Below are positions 23,899-32,800 of a stretch of DNA of 64,000 nt, one piece after another. How positions within the stretch are numbered: the first letter of the stretch is position 1; every line of letters starts with the position of its first letter. The notes beneath the pieces are model-generated. The model was not told the origin of the DNA, searched no databases, and saw only the letters and a list, made by a program, of their open reading frames with translations. The stretch spans positions 62,001-126,000 of the forward strand of contig NZ_JAAAGB010000001.1 of the NCBI RefSeq assembly GCF_010586825.1, in the 5' to 3' direction. Position numbers and translations under genes: made by a program. This DNA is from Draconibacterium mangrovi. GTDB taxonomy: Bacteria; Bacteroidota; Bacteroidia; Bacteroidales; Prolixibacteraceae.

Positions 23899-24726
23899 AT
23901 GAAAAATGTGAAATTGCTAAAAGATTACACACGCGAATTAAAGATTCGTGGAATGGCTGAAAGTACCCGAAAATCCTATCTGTCGGCTTTTAAAAGTTTT
24001 CTGGCTTATTTCGATGGCGAAGATTACCGGTATATCTCAAAACAAAGTATTCTCGATTACCTGGAATCACTGTTCGATATAGCAGCATCAAAACCCTATA
24101 TCAATATGCAGATTAACGCCATTAAATTCTACTACGAAAAAGTGTTAAATCAGCCGCGAAAAACATATTACCTTCAGAGGCCGTTTAAAGACCGTAAATT
24201 ACCTGTCGTTCTTTCAATCGAGGAAATACATATGATTTTGGAGAAGATTGGAAATTTCAAGCACAGAACGATGATAGAGACAATTTACACACATGGTTTA
24301 AGAGTTTCGGAACTTCCGGCACTTACTTTATCCGATATTGACAGCAAACGAAATGTCCTCATCGTTAAAAATTCAAAACAAAACAAAGACCGTAACATCC
24401 CACTCGATCAGGTTTGTTTGGTCCACCTGCGCCAGTACTACCGTAAATACAAACCTAAATTTCTCCTGTTTCCCGGACAAAGCGGATTGTATTCTCCTAC
24501 CTCAATTCGTAAAGTACTAACCAAAGCCGTACAAGCTGCCGGAATTACTAAAAACGTAACTTCACATACTTTACGGCACTCCTACGCAACACACTTACTG
24601 GAGCAGGGAACCGACCTAAGATATATTCAGGAAATATTGGGCCATGCCTCCAGTAAAACTACCGAAATTTACACCCACGTAACAACAAAACACCTCGGCT
24701 CTATTCAACTCCGTTGGGCCTCCTAA
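23899..24726 (+). CDS. XerC/D-like tyrosine recombinase
   Basis: The 275-residue enzyme has an N-terminal SAM-like domain (residues 1-95) and a complete catalytic domain: THGLRVSEL (Arg I), a beta-hairpin Lys region (IVKNSKQNKDR), HTLRHSYATHLLEQG (His-x-x-Arg) and LGHASSKTTEIYTHV (His and nucleophile Tyr). All R-K-H-R-H-Y residues are present. It lacks the extra insertion between the catalytic boxes typical of IntI integrases. It starts 53 bp after gene C, so it is well placed to act on palindromes P1-P3; that link is inference. Confidence 0.88.
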   Translation: MKNVKLLKDYTRELKIRGMAESTRKSYLSAFKSFLAYFDGEDYRYISKQSILDYLESLFDIAASKPYINMQINAIKFYYEKVLNQPRKTYYLQRPFKDRKLPVVLSIEEIHMILEKIGNFKHRTMIETIYTHGLRVSELPALTLSDIDSKRNVLIVKNSKQNKDRNIPLDQVCLVHLRQYYRKYKPKFLLFPGQSGLYSPTSIRKVLTKAVQAAGITKNVTSHTLRHSYATHLLEQGTDLRYIQEILGHASSKTTEIYTHVTTKHLGSIQLRWAS

Positions 24727-24746
24727 AAAACAATCAACTGAAAAAA

Positions 24747-24807
24747 GAAGGCTGCTCCTTCCCCTTTTAGGGGGAAGTCTCCGTCGGCTGACGGAGGAAG
24801 GGGGTCA
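24747..24807 (+). repeat. Dispersed palindromic element, copy 1
   Basis: Reads AAGGCTGCTCC, a CCCC-TTTTA-GGGG hairpin, a second hairpin CTCCGTCGGCTGACGGAG, and ends AGGGGGTCA. The same order (AAGGCTG, C-tract/G-tract hairpin, second hairpin, GGGGTCA) is in copies at 26075, 41059, 45117 and 57002, all in the same orientation. Confidence 0.8.
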
Positions 24808-24825
24808 CAAGCCAAAACCAAAAAA

Positions 24826-24857
24826 CTTGCATATATGACAGCCAGCTTGCATATATG
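24826..24857. repeat. Tandem 12-bp repeats CTTGCATATATG
   Basis: Two exact copies, at 24826-24837 and 24846-24857, lie 20 bp apart. Each contains the near-palindrome GCATATATG. They sit between convergent transcription units just upstream of a terminator and could bind a phage regulator. Confidence 0.6.
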
Positions 24858-24859
24858 CA

Positions 24860-24890
24860 AAGCCCCGTAGTCAACACCACGGGGCTTCTT
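24860..24890 (+). terminator. Terminator of the early operon
   Basis: AAGCCCCGT pairs with the downstream ACGGGGCTT-like arm (CACGGGGCTT) and is followed by CTTTCC, a moderate T-rich tail. It lies between the rightward recombinase gene and the leftward structural block. Confidence 0.6.
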
Positions 24891-24940
24891 TCCTATTAAA
24901 CCTAACATATGAAAATATATCGCGTAGCGATTCCTTATCC

Positions 24941-25001
24941 TTTTCCCCCTTCAGGGGAAAATGTCGGCGTAAGGCTTGTGCGAGGCCGACAAAAGGGGTC
25001 A
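24941..25001 (+). repeat. Dispersed palindromic element, diverged copy
   Basis: TTTTCCCCCTTCAGGGGAAAA is followed by a second hairpin GTCGGC...GCCGAC and by AAAAGGGGTCA. It keeps the two-hairpin plan and the GGGGTCA end but lacks the AAGGCTG start. Confidence 0.65.
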
Positions 25002-25024
25002 CACTCCCCAATTACATATCAATA

Positions 25025-25507
25025 TTAACCGATCGCCGGTTTCCGCAACTCGGCACTAAGTCGTAATATTTCCCTTATTTTCAGGTTAAACAAAGTGGAA
25101 TAGGCTTGTGCCTGGTCCATTCGGCCCTTTATTACAAACCACTCGCCCAATATGTAATTCACCAAAGCCTCCTCAATTACCAAATCAATATCCTTGGGTG
25201 TATTGGGGTTTCCTCCCGTTTCCTTTTTAATTTTTAATTCTACACTGGCATCGGTTATTGTTTGGGCATTGGTTATTCCAAATGTCAACTTACCAAAATA
25301 TTGAAACACCTGTTTACCAGCATCTTTCATTTTCAGAATAATGGTGTCCTGCTCATCGTCAGTCACCGCGTATTTATCTACCATCGATATTCCTTCTTCC
25401 GGAGGAAACGATTGTGCAGCACGGGCACTCAGTTGTTGCACCTTATCGTTTAAGGTCGCTAATGTGTAGGTAAATACAATATCGTTATCGTTAACTACTA
25501 CTGACAT
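25025..25507 (-). CDS. Hypothetical phage structural-region protein
   Basis: The 160-residue product is acidic and soluble, with a C-terminal helical part containing EEALVNYILGEWFVIKG. A similar ALVNYAIGKF occurs in the upstream neighbour, so the two genes look like diverged paralogues. They are the last two genes of the leftward late operon. Their location after the lysis cluster and presence as a pair suggest small virion or accessory proteins. Confidence 0.55.
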   Translation of the reverse strand: MSVVVNDNDIVFTYTLATLNDKVQQLSARAAQSFPPEEGISMVDKYAVTDDEQDTIILKMKDAGKQVFQYFGKLTFGITNAQTITDASVELKIKKETGGNPNTPKDIDLVIEEALVNYILGEWFVIKGRMDQAQAYSTLFNLKIREILRLSAELRKPAIG

Positions 25508-25509
25508 AA

Positions 25510-26025
25510 TTAAAACATTTTATATTTTCGTTTTAAGCCTTTCCTGCGGTTTATATATCCCAAAAGGTCGCTATGGTTACTTTCGTACTCATTCATAAAA
25601 AAACCGCCATCTATGTTGTTGTGAGGAAGGAATTTGCCAATGGCATAATTTACCAAAGCATTTTCAATGGCATTTTCCATTAGCGGCAGTATTGTGGTGC
25701 TCATGGTTTCGGTTTCAATCATACGGAACACTACACAGTTTTGGGTTTGGTTTTCTTCCTCATCGGTGTAGGTTACATCCCATTCAAAACCCTCCAGTGG
25801 AGTTTCCAGGTTGGCAAGGTCGTGTGTATAAGGCTCCATCATGCCAAACACTTTTATTGCAGCTTCTTTTATCAGCTTCTTTACAAATTTCTCATCGCCA
25901 TCGCCCATCGAAACATCATCAAGCTTTGCTATTCCAAGCTCATCCTTGTGTTCTTTTAAATACTGAACACTGTCGTACTTTGCCCGGGCAAACACGTTTT
26001 TTATTTCGTACCAAAATACCATCAT
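25510..26025 (-). CDS. Hypothetical phage protein, paralogue of next gene
   Basis: A 171-residue acidic protein. The region ENAIENALVNYAIGKFLP parallels EEALVNYILGEW in the 25025-25507 product, and both have a preceding beta-rich segment (FEWDVTYTDEEENQTQ here). The C-terminus is basic (NRRKGLKRKYKMF). Two adjacent Met codons at 26023-26025 and just inside leave the start uncertain by one residue. Confidence 0.55.
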   Translation of the reverse strand: MMVFWYEIKNVFARAKYDSVQYLKEHKDELGIAKLDDVSMGDGDEKFVKKLIKEAAIKVFGMMEPYTHDLANLETPLEGFEWDVTYTDEEENQTQNCVVFRMIETETMSTTILPLMENAIENALVNYAIGKFLPHNNIDGGFFMNEYESNHSDLLGYINRRKGLKRKYKMF

Positions 26026-26074
26026 GTCTGTTAACTTTTAAATTCCTATTACATCAATCCATCCTTTTCAGCAC

Positions 26075-26134
26075 GAAGGCTGTTCTTTCCCCCTTCAGGG
26101 GGAAATGTCCGGCTTTGACGGACAAAGGGGGTCA
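26075..26134 (+). repeat. Dispersed palindromic element, copy 2
   Basis: GAAGGCTGTTC, then the hairpin TCCCCC-TTCA-GGGGGA, then GTCCG-GCTTTGA-CGGAC, then AAAGGGGGTCA. It is the most regular copy and lies in a 160-bp gap between two leftward genes. Confidence 0.85.
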
Positions 26135-26187
26135 GGGTTTTAGAATCCCGGCCTCCCACCGGGATTCATTGCAAACCTTACCACAAC

Positions 26188-26544
26188 TTATGGTGTACCA
26201 CCTGTCAATGCCGTTTTACCGGCATCTTTCGGCCTTATCTCAATGATAACATCGTCCAATTCGGCCCTTACCACCTTTCCGGCAGCAATGGCCTCTTTTA
26301 CATTGTTCTCAATCAACGAACCATCATCTTTGATAGACTTATCTATCCTATCCGACAGGTCCGATAAACTGAAGAACAATTCTCCAACTTCTTTAAAAAG
26401 GATTGTTCCTTTTTTAGAGTACTTGTCAATTACCAATGCCCATCCTTTTTTCTTGATGAACAACCAGGCAACAGAAATAACACCTAACAGGCTTATTCCC
26501 GATACCCATCCTTTAACATCTGCTAAAATGTTTAATAGTCCCAT
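26188..26544 (-). CDS. Membrane-anchored phage protein near lysis genes
   Basis: The 118-residue product has a transmembrane segment at residues 14-32 (VSGISLLGVISVAWLFI) followed by a basic stretch, then a helical soluble tail. One such span in a gene beside the endolysin suits a holin-like or spanin-like component. No family match known to me. Confidence 0.5.
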   Translation of the reverse strand: MGLLNILADVKGWVSGISLLGVISVAWLFIKKKGWALVIDKYSKKGTILFKEVGELFFSLSDLSDRIDKSIKDDGSLIENNVKEAIAAGKVVRAELDDVIIEIRPKDAGKTALTGGTP

Positions 26545-27029
26545 TATGCTGCGTTTTGAATAAATGTTTTATAATAAAGCTCAACGTAAACTCCTGATTC
26601 TCCCCAGGTAATTTCATTTGGCGTATCGTCGGTATTGGATAAATCAACCAATATTTGTTGCGCCAATTGTGTGCAGAACTTTTGCCACAATTCGCCTTCG
26701 GTATACTTAAGTTTCGCGAATAGGGCAATTAACTGTTCTTCCGGATCTTCTATGTTTGCTATTTCGCTAACAATATTTAATTGCATTGAAATAGTGGGTA
26801 TATGCTTACGGGCCAGTGCAATGGCCTTATTTATAATAAAGTCGTCGAACTCTCCGGGAATAATTGTTTTTACCACCTCGCCAATTATATCTATACTACC
26901 GGTCTCAATACCTTTTTTTACACCCTCAACAACTGCCGAAGCAATGGGTACCAATCGGTCAACTGCTTTATCAAGCCCTTTCAATAGCTTCATAACCCAG
27001 TACCATAATTTTAAGAGTAACTTTTTCAT
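26544..27029 (-). CDS. Hypothetical lysis-cluster protein
   Basis: The 161-residue product begins with an amphipathic basic helix (MKKLLLKLWYWVMKLLKGLD), followed by a region with Gly/Val (PIASAVVEGVKKGIETG) and an acidic helical C-terminus. The frame overlaps the endolysin end by four bases, so translation is coupled. The type is common next to phage endolysins of Bacteroidota, but no function has been shown that I know of. Confidence 0.55.
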   Translation of the reverse strand: MKKLLLKLWYWVMKLLKGLDKAVDRLVPIASAVVEGVKKGIETGSIDIIGEVVKTIIPGEFDDFIINKAIALARKHIPTISMQLNIVSEIANIEDPEEQLIALFAKLKYTEGELWQKFCTQLAQQILVDLSNTDDTPNEITWGESGVYVELYYKTFIQNAA

Positions 27030-27454
27030 TTTTCTTTTAATCGTCTGAATCCTAATAAATCCTTATCGCGGTATAAACGGATCGATACCTGGTTGCCCTG
27101 GTTTCCTCCGAGTACGTTTATCAATCCATCCTCATCAATGTTTATGAAGATGCCTACATGCCCCTGCCAACTTGAATTTCCCCTTTTGAAAACAACTATA
27201 TCCCCCATTTGAGGATATGCCGGTATTTCTCCAATTTCCAACCAACTACGGGCATTGGCTTTATGGGTACGTTCCAGTCCGGCTTTCATACATGCCCAAT
27301 CAACAAAAATGCTGCACCAGGGCGTTTCATCATCGTTTACCCAGGTATGACCGGCTTCGTGTGCGTAATTCAGGATAGTTTTATTGTCGCGCTCTCCTGC
27401 AATCTCTTTCACACCATATTCGGCCAATGCTATTTCAATTAATTTTTGGCTCAT
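27026..27454 (-). CDS. Endolysin, TIGR02594-type NlpC/P60-like hydrolase
   Basis: The 142-residue protein contains ETPWCSIFVDWACMKAGL, with the nucleophile Cys, and QGHVGIFINID, with the catalytic His; GDIVVF and the conserved Gly/Asp spacing agree with the TIGR02594 cysteine hydrolase family. It should cut peptide bonds of peptidoglycan at lysis. There is no signal peptide, so a holin or pinholin is needed; the adjacent single-span proteins are candidates. Confidence 0.85.
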   Translation of the reverse strand: MSQKLIEIALAEYGVKEIAGERDNKTILNYAHEAGHTWVNDDETPWCSIFVDWACMKAGLERTHKANARSWLEIGEIPAYPQMGDIVVFKRGNSSWQGHVGIFINIDEDGLINVLGGNQGNQVSIRLYRDKDLLGFRRLKEK

Positions 27455-27714
27455 TGTTTATCAGCTTTAAATTCCAGTTTCCGGTTTATTTCCGAAATAT
27501 CTTTATGAATTTCTTTGATCGTAACTTCGTAAACATTCCGATCTGCTTTGTTCTGTTCAATCCTCGCCTGTTCCTTCTCCACGTAATTTAATCGATCATT
27601 TGTTTTGTAGTAAAATCCTACACCACTTACTACTACCAAAAGAGCCAACGAACCGGCAATTTGCCAAAGCGTTTTTTTAAGTCCGGTTATAAAAGCAATG
27701 TCTTTTTCGCTCAT
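27451..27714 (-). CDS. Single-span protein with coiled coil (holin/spanin candidate)
   Basis: The 87-residue product has a membrane segment (IAGSLALLVVVSGVGFYYK) at residues 18-36 and then a charged coiled coil (EKEQARIEQNKADR, IKEIHKDISEINRKLEFK). It overlaps the endolysin start by four bases. An inner-membrane spanin-like or holin-accessory role fits, though Gram-negative spanins usually come in pairs and no outer-membrane partner is apparent. Confidence 0.6.
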   Translation of the reverse strand: MSEKDIAFITGLKKTLWQIAGSLALLVVVSGVGFYYKTNDRLNYVEKEQARIEQNKADRNVYEVTIKEIHKDISEINRKLEFKADKQ

Positions 27715-27739
27715 TTTATCACAACTTATTATTGGGTTT

Positions 27740-27979
27740 TTATTTCATTCCTAACAGTCCCAAAAAAACTTCCTTCGCTCCTTTTAACCATTTCCGGCTT
27801 TTCTTCTCTGCTGCTTTTTCGTGTATGCGCTGTATAGCTTCCTGCTGAAGCTGCTCCGGTGTTTTATTCTTACTTCGCTTTTTCCTTCCCATGGGTATTG
27901 TTATTTTAATTCTACTTTTTACCTGAGATTCAAATTCGCGCTCGGTTTTATTTTTGTACTTGTTTGAATCGGATAACAT
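27740..27979 (-). CDS. Small basic phage protein
   Basis: A 79-residue, very basic helical protein (IPMGRKKRSKNKTPEQLQQE, KAAEKKSRKWLKGAKEV). Its beginning overlaps the downstream end of a 57-residue frame. No motif recognised. It may be a nucleic-acid or virion-binding protein. Confidence 0.5.
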   Translation of the reverse strand: MLSDSNKYKNKTEREFESQVKSRIKITIPMGRKKRSKNKTPEQLQQEAIQRIHEKAAEKKSRKWLKGAKEVFLGLLGMK

Positions 27980-28121
27980 GATGTTCCTGCTTTAGCATTT
28001 TGTACTGGCGAATACTAAGCGTTTCATCCACTTCCCATCCTTCTTCGTAAAAGGCATTCAACAAACTTTCGTATTGCCCGTAATCTTCATAGGTGAATGT
28101 TATTTTTTCAACTTTGTACAT
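27948..28121 (-). CDS. Small protein MYKVEKITF-type
   Basis: A 57-residue frame from ATG at 28121 to TAA at 27948, reading MYKVEKITFTYEDYGQYESL and ending RFKQVQK. It overlaps the next gene by 32 bp and leaves almost no gap after the tail gene. Composition is well balanced and the N-terminal strand-helix resembles small Arc/ferredoxin-like folds, but there is no known family. Confidence 0.55.
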   Translation of the reverse strand: MYKVEKITFTYEDYGQYESLLNAFYEEGWEVDETLSIRQYKMLKQEHHVIRFKQVQK

Positions 28122-28131
28122 AGCTTTTTAA

Positions 28132-28884
28132 TTATTCAATCAACTGCCATCCTGCCGGGTAAACGGTGGGGCTCCACGTATTTGCATCAATAAGGCTTTC
28201 GTAGGTGCTGCCGTTAAATAGTACCCGGTCGCCCAGGTTATAGGCATCCTGTGCGCCGGTAGGTTGTACCCACTCAGCAACTTGCCCCGGAGGTGTAAAT
28301 GGTGTATACAGTGCCGGGGTTTGATTGGGAAACCAATCGGCTTGCGAGGTGTGTGGTTGTACTACCTTATACAAAGTTGAATCGTATACAAACACTTCTC
28401 CGGCTTCATAGGCTACTCCCTCGCGGTATTGTTTATAAATGCCGCTTAGTACTTCCAGTTCTTCCGTTGTAATGCTATCCGATTGCAAAAGCGGTTCACT
28501 CAGTAAGCGGAGCAATGCTTTTATTTGTGCGTAATCGAAATTTTCATCAAGGCTTTGCAGCAGGTTTTCTTTGCGCTGGGCCAGTTCTTGTGTCGTTAAA
28601 TCGTTTACACTCCTGGTTACATAATCATTTGCCGCATCGTAATACAGTGCACCTAAACGTTGTGTTTCGCTGTTATATTCGGGTACTACCTCGGTTCGCC
28701 AACCATCGGCATACCAAATACTATCCGATAGGTTATCGTAGCCGTAAACGGTTCCTGTGGCTCTTACAAAGGTTTTGGGTATTGAACCCGATTGTACTAT
28801 TTCACCGTTAGCTACTCTGTGGTATCTTTGCCCACTTGCTGCAAGCGAGAAAAGAAGTATTGATATGTATAGTAGGTGTTTCAT
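28132..28884 (-). CDS. Secreted tail-fibre-like protein with CBM5/12-like modules
   Basis: The 250-residue protein starts with a Sec signal (MKHLLYISILLFSLAASG). From residue 165 it has two chitin-binding-like units: EVFVYDSTLYKVVQPHTS with WFPNQTP, then YNLGDRVLFNGSTYES with WSPTVYPAGW. Both follow the CBM5/12 aromatic pattern. Such units tip phage fibres and bind surface glycans. A signal peptide on a fibre protein is unusual outside Bacteroidota phages. Confidence 0.7.
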   Translation of the reverse strand: MKHLLYISILLFSLAASGQRYHRVANGEIVQSGSIPKTFVRATGTVYGYDNLSDSIWYADGWRTEVVPEYNSETQRLGALYYDAANDYVTRSVNDLTTQELAQRKENLLQSLDENFDYAQIKALLRLLSEPLLQSDSITTEELEVLSGIYKQYREGVAYEAGEVFVYDSTLYKVVQPHTSQADWFPNQTPALYTPFTPPGQVAEWVQPTGAQDAYNLGDRVLFNGSTYESLIDANTWSPTVYPAGWQLIE

Positions 28885-29765
28885 TGTTTATAAATAATTC
28901 CTTGCCATATGTAGTAAGTATATCTATTCATTGAGTAGGCATAAGCATAATTATCAAACTCATAAACATATAAGGACGCATCACCTAAGCCATTGATATA
29001 CTTGAAATTATTATAAGCAGCCGTTGATATATCCCAAGCGGTAGACAAATCGTATTGAGATATTCTATTGTTCCCTAATTCGGTTATCCAAAACGTATAA
29101 CCATCATTTGAAAAACATACATGAGGATTTGAATTTGTCACACCAATATTTTGAACGTAACTTGCAGTAGATATGTCCCAAGCTGTCGATAATGTATATT
29201 CATATAAGTTACTTGTGCCTGAAACATACATTTTAAATCCATCAACACTAAAATCTACGCCAAAAGGTGAACCGGTTTGCCCCGAAACTGAAAAATAAAC
29301 ATTATCGTAACTTACCGTCGATATATCCCAAGAGGTAGACAGACTGTAAGAATAAATGCGATCATTAGCACTACCCGCAATAAACATTTTAGCCCCATCC
29401 TCGCTAAACGTCAAACCAAACGGTGTGCCATCTTGACTTACTGAAAAATAAGCATTATCGTAACTTGCAGTAGATATATCCCAAGCTGTTGATAAACTAT
29501 AAGAATAAACTCTATCGTTAGAAGTAGAGCCGTAAAAAAACTTTGTTCCATCGCCTGAGAACCATAATAAATACGCATAAGAAATATTGTCATTTCTAAA
29601 GTAAGCTGTTTGAACCGATTCGTAGGAAGTTATATCCCATCTTACTGGAGAAGAATCTGCTGAAATTACAGGCTTTTGCATTGCCCCAATACCAGGTATC
29701 TGTCCTTCAATTTCGCATGAGAAAAGCGTTATTACTAATGCTATTAAAAAAATTATTCGTTTCAT
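28881..29765 (-). CDS. Lipoprotein with beta-propeller-like repeats
   Basis: The 294-residue product begins with a lipoprotein signal ending at TLFSC. Then about five repeats of roughly 44 residues carry YSLSTAWDISTASYDN and a Gly/Asp turn like FSEDGAKMFIAG, giving a beta-propeller or beta-solenoid. It overlaps the next gene by four bases. Situation between two fibre-like genes suggests a receptor-binding or fibre-associated protein. The lipobox is an odd feature for a virion protein. Confidence 0.6.
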   Translation of the reverse strand: MKRIIFLIALVITLFSCEIEGQIPGIGAMQKPVISADSSPVRWDITSYESVQTAYFRNDNISYAYLLWFSGDGTKFFYGSTSNDRVYSYSLSTAWDISTASYDNAYFSVSQDGTPFGLTFSEDGAKMFIAGSANDRIYSYSLSTSWDISTVSYDNVYFSVSGQTGSPFGVDFSVDGFKMYVSGTSNLYEYTLSTAWDISTASYVQNIGVTNSNPHVCFSNDGYTFWITELGNNRISQYDLSTAWDISTAAYNNFKYINGLGDASLYVYEFDNYAYAYSMNRYTYYIWQGIIYKQ

Positions 29766-29801
29766 ATTATTAATCGTTAATCTTTAATTATTAACCCTTT
29801 A

Positions 29802-32800
29802 TCAGCTTGCTGCTTGTGTTACACTCATGGTAAAAAGGTTCGTTCCTATGCAATGGATGTAGATGTAGAAAGTTCCATCGGCAAAGTCTGCCGAACCGTT
29901 TAATGTTACTATCTCGCTCGGCACTGTTACCGATGTAAAGGACGAAATGGTAAGTACCACACAAATGGTTTTATTTATCTGCGGATTACTTATAGCGATG
30001 GTTCCGCCTCCGGTTACGGTTGAATAAATAATTGGCTTACCCGAGAAGTCCCACGAAAGGTCGTTGTCAACTATGGTGTCGGTTAAAGTTGTGGCTACAT
30101 TTCCATAATCTACTACATCATCGGCAATGGTTAAAGCTGTTTCGCCTGTTACTTCTCCAGTATGTGTGGCATTGGTTTCTTTGGCTGTATTGGCTGCTAC
30201 GGCTGTTGTGGTCGAAATATCCACTGTTTTAGTTGCTTCGCCATCATTTTCAATACTTAACTGAATATCATTTCCTGAAATACTGAAAACATCAATAGTC
30301 TGATCGTCGGTATTGGCTTCATAGCCATCTTGTAAAGGAGATAAATCGATACTACGTGTTGCTTCGCCATCGTTACTAATCGACAGTTCAAGATTGGTAC
30401 CTGTTAACTGTGCAACATCCAATGTTTGTGCATCGGTATTATCTAAATATGGTGAAAGACTAACACTGTTTCCATCCTCAATACTCAATGTATTGGTTAC
30501 GAGCGAAAGCGTTTGATCATCGGTTCCGGTGCCATCCTGCAAACTGGCAAGGTCAACAGTTCGTGTACTGTCGCCATAATACAGATATAGTGTTGTGCCC
30601 AGTATTTTCAGGCTGTCAACTTCGGTCCGGTCGGTAATTAAACTTATGGCTACGTTTATACTTTCGTCAATGTATTGTTTGGTGGTATCAATGTCGTATT
30701 TAGTAGCCAGTTCAGTTGTATCGGCAGTAATTTGTATATTTCCATTTGCATCACCTCCTACGTTAACCCCGTTGGTTCCCATAAGATTGTAATATACCGG
30801 AGATGTTGCTGTTTCGATTCCATTGATATAAACAGGAGCATGTAAGTTTACCGCAGCTATTTTTTTATGTGTAGTTCCATCAGAAATCATTAAATATTTA
30901 CTTCCTGAATTAAGGATCGATAAGGATGGTAATTCAGTCAATCCCGGAATATCAACACCCAGTTTATTGCCTAATGTGCCATCGCCTTTCAGGGTACTAT
31001 CGCTTTCTACGGTTTGTGTTCCCCAATTATCGCCATCAACGTCTAATTCAATGTTGTCAATTTTATTGTTAATTACTGTTAGCGAATCCAGTATGTTATC
31101 AATGTCGTAGCTGTTCTGTATTATTGTGTCCCAAACATTCGTTAATTCAAGGTTTATTACCGTTATCGAATCGTACAGGTTTTCAATGTCAACATTCACT
31201 ACCGTTAACGAATCATACAGGTTGCTAATGTCGTTTGTTAAGTTGGTAATCGAATCGTACAGGTTCGATATGTCCGTATTAATTATGGTAATCGAATCGT
31301 ATAAATTATTGATCTCAATATTTACCTGTGTTATCGAATCGTGCAGGTCAACAAATATCGAATCGTGCAAATAAAGTGTCGAAAATATACTATCCAACTG
31401 TTCGCGATGAACGATTAAACTATCAATATTGGTCTGAATAGCTGTGCGGTGTATAAGCAAACTATCCTTAACCGTTTCTATTTCGGTACGGTGTACAATA
31501 ATCGAATCTTTAACGTTTTCAAGTTCTGTGCGGTGTTCTGTTATACTGTCTTTTAGTGCTTCAATTTCGGTACGGTGTACAAGCAAACTATCTCTTACAT
31601 TCGCACTAAGCGTATCAATGTCGGTTTTGGTTGCCATAAGCGCTGTATCAACCTTTAACGGATCGCCAATGGTTCCCACTCCATTCAGGGTTTCATCCGA
31701 AACAACCACCTGGTCGCCCCAATCGTCGCCAACGGTTGCAGGTATATCTATTCCTCCCTGTAAAATCACATAATCAATGTACCAACCATCGGGGGCAGTC
31801 GATTTAAAAAGGTCGTTTATAACCCGTATCTCATCAAAATAAACGGAGCTGATTACAAATTCAGATAAATCAATAGAAACAAACTGCCACTCAGTAGTTG
31901 AATTGTTGTAATCGATAAGCACCGGGCCTGTAACTGTTACACCATTCCAATACAACTGTACAGCCAAATCATCTTTAAAATAAAGTGGCTCCTTTAACTT
32001 TAACCATAATGATAAGGTTTCATAGTCACCTATCGCTATATCCGTAGCCGATTGAAAATAAATATAATCGCCGTTATTTAATGTATTACCTTCGGCAGCA
32101 ATGCTTCCGTTGTGTACTACTGCGGTTTGGTTAAAATCGGTAACTACACCCGAATAGCCGGTTGTCCACTCTACATTCTCATCATACACTACTTCTGTTA
32201 CTAACGAACCGCCGCCAGGATCACTTGGTTCGGTTGCATTGGCAAGTATCAATACACTTGTAAGCGGCAACTGGCTCGATAAATCATATTGTGGTGTTTG
32301 CGGATTTACCGAAGGTGTTCCGGTAATATAACTTACCACTCCCAGGGTATCTACCACAAATAAATCAAATCTGCTATTGGTAGCATCAGCAGCAGTAAGC
32401 GTTAGCGTTGTGGAGCCGGAGGTGTATAATGTACCATCGATGTAATAAGCAGCCGGACCAACGGCAAATGTTAACCCGGTTTGCCAGGTTACTATTCCTC
32501 CCGAATACAATCCATCGGGTTTCGGTATATCGGTAATGGTTATTTCCTCCCCGTTGGCGGTGTAATTCAGCCACTCTATCGGGAATGTATTATCAGGTAT
32601 TACATAAATCGTATCAATAGGATATTCTAAATTGTCAAGCTTGGTTTTATCTCCGGGTGCCAATAATCCTGCATTGGTTTGATCGGCCAACGGAAGATTA
32701 GTATCAGTACCCGTACTCGAATGTACGGTAATATAAGTTGGTGTTGCGGTATTGCTTAAATCAGTTACGCCAAAACTCAAACTATTCAGGTAATCGTAAA

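Noticed and set aside
23899..24726. Second recombinase as a phage integrase for another element
   Set aside because: No tRNA or direct-repeat boundaries are visible around it, and it fits within the phage operon order.
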